A model generated the notes under the pieces. It was not told the DNA's origin and did not search any database. It saw only the letters and a program-made list of their open reading frames with translations. From Saprospiraceae bacterium UBA7328 (GTDB lineage Bacteria; Bacteroidota; Bacteroidia; Chitinophagales; Saprospiraceae): a DNA stretch of 31,336 nt. The position numbers were made by a program, and so were the translations under genes. Positions 26,101-31,336 of this stretch are shown piece by piece. Numbering within the stretch: position 1 is the first letter of the stretch; each line of letters starts with the position of its first letter. The stretch covers positions 1 through 31,336 of the forward strand of contig DKPS01000191.1 of the NCBI GenBank assembly GCA_002471345.1, given 5' to 3'.

Positions 26101-27861
26101 TTATCTTTTTACCAAAACAACCTCTTCTTTTTGTCTTAAAACCACTCCTTCTAAATTAAACATTTCGAATAGTACAATGTAAATACCTTCTGACGCAATG
26201 TCTCCAAGGTTTTTTATGCCATTCCAAATTATTTCACCTGATGTAGATAAAGATTCATTCTTCCATATTTTATTGATTTCTCTACCAGATAGATCAAAAA
26301 CAGTCGCATTACCTATATACCCTTGTGGCAATTCATATGAAAATGAAGCATAGTCATCATTACCATCCTTATTAGGAGAGAAAACTTTGTTGGTAACAGT
26401 AATTATTTTCTGTTGACTCGTTGTTCTTTGATTAGATGCAGAGTTTATAAGCCCCGGTGTTCCAAAACCAACTGAAGAGGCTGCCGAGGTCCAATTATTT
26501 TCATCTTCAGATGGATCATTTACATCTATTCTTTCTAAACTAACTCCGTCTTCCTCATCGAGAAGAAAGAGGTGGTCTTTTTCATCATAATCATAGCCAT
26601 CAATACTTATGAGATCGCCATCTATCATTCTTCCAATAGAAACATTCCCATTATCATTATTAAAACGGGGAAGGCTTTGCTCATAAATTTGATTTACTGA
26701 ATGTGAACTATAAACTGAAGTGATGTTTTCTCTGTTTTCTGTGAACAGAAGAATTTCACGTGGCAGTATAGATTGTGGATTGATTATTTTTTCCTTTTGT
26801 CCATTGTCAGTATTTCCTAAATAAATATCATCAAGAGAAATTTCTAAATCTGTGTTATTGACTATTTCCACGTAGTCTGAGCCATTTCCTTTTGGGTTGA
26901 ATAAGATTTCATTTACTATTAGATCTCTTTGGTTTGCTCTTGGTAATATGTTAAAATTGATTAAAGTGTCTAATAAGTTACCTGACAAATCGCTTATGCT
27001 TTTTACTTCTAACAAATAGGCCTGATTAGCTTTAAAGAGGGTATTGCCAATAATTTTAATTGCATTGGATTGTAAGAATTCAATTTCCTTTAATTCTAGA
27101 AAAGGCGAAAAAGTGAAATTGTCTACGCTGACCTTGGAGGAATCAATGGTTTCGTTAAATTCTAGTAAAACTGAAGATTCATCAACGTGAAAATCAATAA
27201 TGGAAGGAGAATCGACATCTACTATGAAGGGCCCAACATAAAAATTATCGAAAAAGAATTCATCAGCCCTGCTAGAGGTATAATGGCAGTCCAAAATAAA
27301 ATAGAACGAAGCGAAGGGATCTAAACTAAAATCTATGGTCTCTGATATTCCGCTTTCATCCGTTGCCATCAACTGTGCCAGCCCATCTTTAGATTGTCTT
27401 ATAGATATAGATACATTTGGTTTTTCTGCGACAGCCCCATCATTCCCAACGGCTATTATAAATTCTTCACCATTTTCTTTTTGATTAATAGTTAGTGCAT
27501 CATTGTTTCCATTTTCGCCCATCGTAATGAAATATCCATCGGCACTTTCAATATTTGAAGAATCAGCAACCAACCATATGTTTAGAAAGTTCTGACCCGA
27601 AGGGTTGAAATTGAGTTTTACATCAATATTCCATTGTGCTTCTAATGGGAGATCAGAAACCTTTGTATAGAGACTTGATCTTCCTTTGTTAGGAGCAGCT
27701 GCCAGTCTCAGTTGGCCTTTATCTATTCTAAAGTCACCATAATCACCTTTCCAAAAAATTGAATCAATAAATTCCATTTCAAATGAATCATCGACCTGTG
27801 TATGGCAAAGAGAAGGGAAGAAAATTAAAAAGAATAAATATTTATTTAGAAATATGCGCAT
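26101..27861 (-). CDS. exported lamin-tail-domain protein with FlgD/T9SS-type C-terminus
   Basis: 586 residues from the ATG at 27861; a GTG two codons upstream is less likely. Signal peptide MRIFLNKYLFFLIFFPSLCH. Residues ~20-205 form a strand-rich region with an early Trp/Asp pattern that may be a lectin-like sandwich. Residues ~210-305 resemble a Big_5/SbsA Ig-like domain (SSVLLEFNETIDSSKV, YLLEVKSISDLSGN). Residues ~315-465 are a lamin tail domain (DLIVNEILFNPKGNGSDYVE, GVSLERID, SVGFGTPGLIN). The C-terminal ~90 residues (VFSPNKDGNDDYASFSYELP through WNGIKNLGDIASEGIYIV) are a FlgD-Ig-like/T9SS sorting-type module. Bacteroidota lamin-tail proteins are surface or extracellular, sometimes nuclease-associated; no catalytic domain is visible here. 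The pcm gene begins 22 nt downstream on the same strand. Confidence 0.82.
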   Translation of the reverse strand: MRIFLNKYLFFLIFFPSLCHTQVDDSFEMEFIDSIFWKGDYGDFRIDKGQLRLAAAPNKGRSSLYTKVSDLPLEAQWNIDVKLNFNPSGQNFLNIWLVADSSNIESADGYFITMGENGNNDALTINQKENGEEFIIAVGNDGAVAEKPNVSISIRQSKDGLAQLMATDESGISETIDFSLDPFASFYFILDCHYTSSRADEFFFDNFYVGPFIVDVDSPSIIDFHVDESSVLLEFNETIDSSKVSVDNFTFSPFLELKEIEFLQSNAIKIIGNTLFKANQAYLLEVKSISDLSGNLLDTLINFNILPRANQRDLIVNEILFNPKGNGSDYVEIVNNTDLEISLDDIYLGNTDNGQKEKIINPQSILPREILLFTENRENITSVYSSHSVNQIYEQSLPRFNNDNGNVSIGRMIDGDLISIDGYDYDEKDHLFLLDEEDGVSLERIDVNDPSEDENNWTSAASSVGFGTPGLINSASNQRTTSQQKIITVTNKVFSPNKDGNDDYASFSYELPQGYIGNATVFDLSGREINKIWKNESLSTSGEIIWNGIKNLGDIASEGIYIVLFEMFNLEGVVLRQKEEVVLVKR

Positions 27862-27866
27862 TGGCA

Positions 27867-27874
27867 CAAATTTA
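27867..27874 (-). promoter_or_regulatory. candidate -7 promoter element for the lamin-tail gene
   Basis: On the minus strand this reads TAAATTTG, an exact TAnnTTTG match, ending 5 nt before the ATG at 27861, so the transcript would be leaderless or nearly so. No TTTG -33 element stands at the right distance; the palindrome at 27884-27893 would fall in the spacer. Confidence 0.35.
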
Positions 27875-27883
27875 GATTCTTAA

Positions 27884-27893
27884 CCGTTAACGG
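27884..27893. promoter_or_regulatory. perfect 10-bp palindrome between divergent genes
   Basis: CCGTTAACGG is a perfect palindrome in the 73-nt gap between the lamin-tail gene and asd. It lies about 10 nt upstream of the candidate -7 element of the lamin-tail gene and 41 nt upstream of the asd ATG, a good place for an operator. It is GC-rich against an AT-rich background. Regulator unknown. Confidence 0.35.
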
Positions 27894-27934
27894 AGTATCT
27901 TCGTTTATTAAATATATTAAGATAGAGAGTAGAT

Positions 27935-28951
27935 ATGAGAATAGCACTTGTAGGAGCCACAGGGTTAGTCGGAGGCGTAATGATGGAAGTTTTAAAAGAG
28001 AGAAAATTCCCTATCACAGAGCTCATTCCTGTAGCATCAGAGAGATCTATTGGCAAAACTGTCAGATTTGATGGAAAGGATTATTCTATAGTAGGCATGG
28101 CTACGGCTATCCAAATGAAACCGGATATTGCTCTTTTTTCTGCTGGAGGTGCGACATCTAAAGAATGGGCTCCAAAATTTGCAGAAGTTGGTACTACTGT
28201 AATTGACAACTCTTCTGCCTGGAGGATGGATCCAAATAAAAAGTTAGTGGTACCAGAAATTAATGGAAATGATCTTTCATCAAATGATAAGATCATTGCT
28301 AACCCTAATTGTTCTACAATACAATTGGTCGTTACGCTTGGGCCTCTTCACAAAGCATATGGAATTAAGAGGTTGGTTATTTCTACATATCAGTCTTATA
28401 CCGGTACGGGAATGAAAGCGGTGAAGCAATATGACGCAGAACGAAATGGAGAAATTAATGATGATGATGCTTACCCTCACCCAATATTTGAAAATTGCAT
28501 ACCACATTGTGATGTGTTTTATGACAATGGATATACAAAAGAAGAGCTTAAGCTGGTCAATGAAACACGGAAAATCATTGGTGAAGAAAACATACACATT
28601 ACCGCCACAGCAGTAAGAGTGCCAGTAAATGGAGGACATTCAGAATCTGTAAATATTGAGTTTGACAAAGATTTTGATGTTGAAGAGGTGAAAAACCTTT
28701 TGGAAAATTCTCCAGGAATTGTTGTTTTAGATGATATTAAAAACAATGTTTACCCTATGCCATTAATGGCAAAAAACAAAGATGATGTCTTTGTTGGAAG
28801 GATTAGAAGAGATAATTCTATTGAAAAAGGCTTGAATCTTTGGATTGTAGCTGATAACTTGAGGAAAGGTGCGGCAACGAATGCTGTACAGATAGCTGAG
28901 CACCTTATGAATGAAGGGGTTCTTAAAAAGAAAGAACATGCACTGATTTAA
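27935..28951 (+). CDS. asd: aspartate-semialdehyde dehydrogenase
   Basis: 338 residues, normal length. It reduces aspartyl phosphate to aspartate semialdehyde with NADPH, the branch point for lysine/diaminopimelate, methionine and threonine. The Rossmann start RIALVGATGLVGGVMMEVL binds NADP; the catalytic Cys is C126 in IANPNCSTIQ; the active-site His is in VPVNGGHSESV; the ISTYQSYTGTGMKAV region matches family consensus. The C-terminus carries DVFVGRIRRDNS and WIVADNLRKGAATNAVQIAE. It is divergent from the lamin-tail gene and 47 nt upstream of the coiled-coil gene on the same strand. Confidence 0.97.
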   Translation: MRIALVGATGLVGGVMMEVLKERKFPITELIPVASERSIGKTVRFDGKDYSIVGMATAIQMKPDIALFSAGGATSKEWAPKFAEVGTTVIDNSSAWRMDPNKKLVVPEINGNDLSSNDKIIANPNCSTIQLVVTLGPLHKAYGIKRLVISTYQSYTGTGMKAVKQYDAERNGEINDDDAYPHPIFENCIPHCDVFYDNGYTKEELKLVNETRKIIGEENIHITATAVRVPVNGGHSESVNIEFDKDFDVEEVKNLLENSPGIVVLDDIKNNVYPMPLMAKNKDDVFVGRIRRDNSIEKGLNLWIVADNLRKGAATNAVQIAEHLMNEGVLKKKEHALI

Positions 28952-28998
28952 AATCAGAGCTAGAAAATAAATACAGAAGAGACCAAAAACGCTGTAAC

Positions 28999-30315
28999 AT
29001 GAAAACTAAAATTGTGCTTTGGGGTGCTAATGAAAAAGATGAAAAACTTTTATTGGCCATAGAACTGCTTGAAAAAGATAACCAGATAGGAATCCACACT
29101 TTTAATGAGGCTCTTGCTACTGAGGAGTTTTACAATAAGATGATGAATATATGGCGTGATGGAGGACAAGTACCTTTTCCCGACGGTTTCGAATCAATAA
29201 CACGAGAGCTTAAAATGGCAGAGAGTGTCCTTCCTGACAATCTTAAAACAGATAGAACAGATATTGTCAACAGGGCAAAGACAGAATGGCATTTTGTCGT
29301 TCTTTCTAACAAACTATCGGAATCGTTAAAGGACGAAGTCCAGGAAATCAAAGAAAGAATAGAAGGGTTAACTGAATTTGATAATGGAATATGGGAAGAA
29401 ATGAAAGGGTTTTGGAGCAAAGTCCAATCTCAAGTAAGAGAAAAGAATTTGTTTAGAGAACATGCAAATGATTTAAGAAATAGTACGAATGAACTTTTTG
29501 AGAAAATGAAAACTCTTAAAAAAGTTATGGATTCAGAATTTCAGACCATATCAGAGACTCATTTGAAGTCATTCACGGAAAAACTTGATGATATAGAAGA
29601 CAGAATTACCAAAGGCCTAGGACTCCAACCTATATTTAATGAACTTAAGAACTTACAGAGCCAATTTAGAGATACAGACTTTACAAGAAGAGATAGAAAT
29701 AAGGTTTGGAAAAAATTAGATGGGGCTTTTAAGAAAGTAAAGGCTAAAAAGTATGGTGACAAGCCAGGAGATGCATCTGCTCTTTCAAGACTCCAAAGAA
29801 GATATGAAGGTCTGTTAGCAGCTATAGGTAAAATGGAGACCTCCATAAATCGAGATAAAAAGGAAATAGATTTTCAAAATAAAAGAATCAATAATACTGA
29901 TGGACAGTTAGAAGCTCAGTTAAGACAAGCAAAACTGGCTATGATTCAAGAAAGAATTAAGTCTAAGGATGAGAAGCTTACAGAAATGCTTAAAACCAAA
30001 ACTGAATTGGAGTCAAAAATTGAATCTGAGAAAGTAAGAGAAGAAAAGAGAAAGGAAAATGCAGAGATCAAGAAAGAAAAGAAGGAAGTAAAAGCACAAA
30101 TAGCGGCGGATATTAAAGAAACTCAAGAAAAACTTGAAGCAGATTCACAGAAATTTGAAAAAGCGGCGGCGGACATTAAAGAAACAAAGAAAGTTACAAC
30201 ATCCTCAACCGTACCTGAAGCACCAGTAACAGAGGAGCAATCTGAAGTTAATGAAGCTTTAGCCATACCTAACAACAAAGAAGAACCTCCAAAAGAGGCG
30301 AATGAAGAAGAATGA
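28999..30315 (+). CDS. coiled-coil protein with DUF349-like modules, function unknown
   Basis: 438 residues, soluble, no signal peptide or membrane helix. Residues 1-60 form a small mixed domain (TKIVLWGANEKDEKLLLAIE). Two helical modules with a WxxxxxFW/VWKKL pattern occur at ~130-172 (IWEEMKGFWSKVQSQVRE, FREHANDLRN) and ~218-250 (QFRDTDFTRRDRNKVWKKLD), weakly recalling DUF349 repeats. Residues ~270-400 are a long Lys/Glu-rich coiled coil; the last ~45 are Pro/Glu-rich and disordered. I recognise it as the kind of protein conserved in Saprospiria but know no function. A cytoplasmic scaffold or nucleic-acid-associated role is possible. It follows asd by 47 nt and is ended by a strong terminator, so the two may be co-transcribed. 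Confidence 0.65.
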   Translation: MKTKIVLWGANEKDEKLLLAIELLEKDNQIGIHTFNEALATEEFYNKMMNIWRDGGQVPFPDGFESITRELKMAESVLPDNLKTDRTDIVNRAKTEWHFVVLSNKLSESLKDEVQEIKERIEGLTEFDNGIWEEMKGFWSKVQSQVREKNLFREHANDLRNSTNELFEKMKTLKKVMDSEFQTISETHLKSFTEKLDDIEDRITKGLGLQPIFNELKNLQSQFRDTDFTRRDRNKVWKKLDGAFKKVKAKKYGDKPGDASALSRLQRRYEGLLAAIGKMETSINRDKKEIDFQNKRINNTDGQLEAQLRQAKLAMIQERIKSKDEKLTEMLKTKTELESKIESEKVREEKRKENAEIKKEKKEVKAQIAADIKETQEKLEADSQKFEKAAADIKETKKVTTSSTVPEAPVTEEQSEVNEALAIPNNKEEPPKEANEEE

Positions 30316-30377
30316 ATATAATAAGTTTAGTCTTTCTGTAATTAGGTAGAATAAACATTACAATAAAAAATATTCAA

Positions 30378-30414
30378 AAAAGGGCGGCAAAATATTTGCA
30401 GCCCTTTTGTTTTT
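30378..30414 (+). terminator. intrinsic terminator after the coiled-coil gene
   Basis: AAAAGGGC pairs with GCCCTTTT, then one G/A mismatch, then GCAAA pairs with TTTGC around a 3-nt ATA loop, followed by GTTTTT. This is the clearest rho-independent terminator in the window. It ends the asd/coiled-coil unit 63 nt after the stop, before the lipase gene. Confidence 0.8.
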
Positions 30415-30442
30415 AGGGTAACTTTTTTTAGAAAATCAAACT

Positions 30443-30448
30443 GAGGAG
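30443..30448 (+). promoter_or_regulatory. Shine-Dalgarno-like GAGGAG before the lipase gene
   Basis: GAGGAG ends 3 nt before the ATG at 30452. Most genes in this window have no such purine motif, as is usual in Bacteroidota, so this site stands out and fixes the start. The spacing is shorter than the common 5-9 nt. Confidence 0.4.
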
Positions 30449-30451
30449 ATA

Positions 30452-31261
30452 ATGATTGTAAGTAGTACAGGTGAAAATCTACATGTCAAAAACTGGAATG
30501 TTGATAGTCCTAAAGCACAAATATTTTTAGTCCACGGTTATGCTGAACACATATCTCGATACAAGCCTCTAGCCAAAAAATTAAATAAAGAAGGTTTCTC
30601 TGTTATTGGACATGATCATGCAGGTCATGGCAAATCTGGCGGAGAAAGAGCTTACATAGAGAGATTTGATCAATATGTCTGGGACCTCAAAAGAGTAATG
30701 GATGAATATAAAGTTGAGGATGTCCCACAGTTTCTTTTTGGACATAGTATGGGAGGTCTTATTGTAACTTCATATTGTACATTGTATAGGCCCGAAGACC
30801 TTCATGGTGTGATTACCTCGGGAGCAGCGTTAAAAATTAATGACTCACCTATTCTTCAATCCATTGCTCCTTTACTTAGTGAAATAATGGCTCATACTAA
30901 AACTAAAACTATAGGAAGCCAAGATATTTCTAGAGACCCTGAGGTAGTATCTGACTATGATAATGATCCCAAAGTCTACAGAGGTGGAATGAAAATGAGA
31001 TTAGCTGCAGAGATCATATTGAGAGTGAAAAAGACGAATAGCATTGCAAACTTGTTCAGCAGACCAGCACTATTTATGCATGGCTCAGCTGATCAATTGA
31101 CAGACCCCAAAGGAACAGAATGGTTTTATGAAAATTGTAGTTCGGAAGATAAGGAACTGAAAATTTGGGATGGTCTTTATCATGAATTGATTAATGAACC
31201 TGAGAAAGAAGAAGTAATTGGTACAATGGTTAGTTGGATTAATGCTCGGTTGTCAAACTAG
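30452..31261 (+). CDS. alpha/beta hydrolase, monoacylglycerol-lipase-like
   Basis: 269 residues, the length of bacterial monoacylglycerol lipases. The cap-type serine hydrolase signature is complete: oxyanion region FLVHGYAEHISRY, HDHAGHGKSGGERAYIERFD, nucleophile S99 in FGHSMGG, acid D214 in HGSADQLTDP, and H244 in GLYHELINEP. The HGYxEHxxRY and GHGxSxGxR motifs are those of the MGL (Hydrolase_4) family, which release fatty acid and glycerol from monoacylglycerols; other ester substrates are possible. There is no signal peptide, so it is cytosolic. It has its own unit behind a terminator. Confidence 0.9.
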   Translation: MIVSSTGENLHVKNWNVDSPKAQIFLVHGYAEHISRYKPLAKKLNKEGFSVIGHDHAGHGKSGGERAYIERFDQYVWDLKRVMDEYKVEDVPQFLFGHSMGGLIVTSYCTLYRPEDLHGVITSGAALKINDSPILQSIAPLLSEIMAHTKTKTIGSQDISRDPEVVSDYDNDPKVYRGGMKMRLAAEIILRVKKTNSIANLFSRPALFMHGSADQLTDPKGTEWFYENCSSEDKELKIWDGLYHELINEPEKEEVIGTMVSWINARLSN

Positions 31262-31336
31262 ATACACGTTTTATTTCTTTTCTGAGCCTGTTTTCAAACC
31301 CTACAGTACCTGTGTTTTCAAAATCTGTAAGAATAG
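31239..31336 (-). CDS. probable 3' end of a convergent gene (partial)
   Basis: On the minus strand one frame is open from the window edge to a TAA at 31239-31241, giving 31 residues that end FENRLRKEIKRVSSLTTEH. The composition looks like a normal soluble protein end, and a short tail-to-tail overlap (23 nt with the lipase gene) is in keeping with the tight convergent junctions elsewhere here. It is too short to identify, and could be chance. Confidence 0.35.
   Translation of the reverse strand, partial: ILTDFENTGTVGFENRLRKEIKRVSSLTTEH

Noticed and set aside
28280..28639. 119-codon open frame on the minus strand.
   Set aside because: It lies inside asd, a confident gene, and its Cys/His/Phe-rich composition is typical of an antisense shadow.
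31262..31336. Plus-strand frame that stays open after the lipase stop.
   Set aside because: It has no start codon and low-complexity Ser/Phe composition; the minus-strand frame in the same place looks more protein-like.
1..31336. Search for CRISPR arrays, IS elements, tRNA or rRNA genes and phage genes.
   Set aside because: No regularly spaced repeats, transposase, integrase or cloverleaf-like sequence was seen; the only repeats found are coding repeats in the adhesin.

Overview
The window looks like a stretch of core chromosome from a Bacteroidota bacterium, most probably a Saprospiria/Lewinella-type marine lineage. The evidence is AT-rich DNA, three proteins with N-terminal signal peptides and C-terminal type IX secretion (T9SS) sorting-type domains, a PorP/SprF gene next to an OmpA-TPR-propeller (PorE-like) gene, a DUF5606 protein, an ECF sigma factor paired with a membrane/barrel protein, and the DxDS...ND linker style of a giant DUF11-repeat adhesin. 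The lineage is inferred from gene style; no rRNA or marker gene settles it. I see no tRNA, rRNA, CRISPR array, insertion sequence or phage gene.

Layout. 1-2142 (+): the 3' part of a large outer-membrane protein with a BamA-like barrel and an upstream GDWDRH motif. 2234-9931 (-): a 2565-residue modular T9SS-exported adhesin. 10190-10804 (+): a stand-alone HD-domain protein. 10810-12010 (-): a DUF5606 protein and recO. 12166-14085 (+): an ECF sigma factor followed 3 nt later by a protein with one membrane helix and a C-terminal barrel-like domain. 14108-17552 (-): porP/sprF-like gene followed by an OmpA/PorE-like gene with an extra C-terminal DUF1573 domain. 17715-19414 (+): DUF2279 protein and a lipid-anchored DJ-1/PfpI protein. 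19423-24194 (-): tight cluster of an exported serine protease, methylglyoxal synthase and uvrC. 24366-25376 (+): nadA. 25383-26078 (-): pcm. 26101-27861 (-): exported lamin-tail protein. 27935-28951 (+): asd. 28999-30315 (+): coiled-coil protein of unknown function, followed by a clear intrinsic terminator. 30452-31261 (+): monoacylglycerol-lipase-like hydrolase. The last ~100 bases hold the probable 3' end of a convergent gene.

How the genes fit together. The strongest theme is the cell surface. PorP/SprF and the OmpA/PorE-like protein are T9SS outer-membrane/peptidoglycan components or cargo-attachment factors, and three probable T9SS cargos (adhesin, protease, lamin-tail protein) are in the same 26 kb. 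The ECF sigma and its membrane partner sit convergent to the porP-porE pair and could form a surface-sensing regulatory unit. A second, more speculative theme is damage chemistry: mgsA, which makes the reactive electrophile methylglyoxal, is directly upstream of uvrC and convergent with a DJ-1/PfpI gene, with pcm (protein repair) nearby. Housekeeping metabolism (nadA, asd) is interspersed. Most gaps are short, and none exceeds 300 bases; the longest (9932-10189) carries two perfect hairpins and a candidate promoter element.
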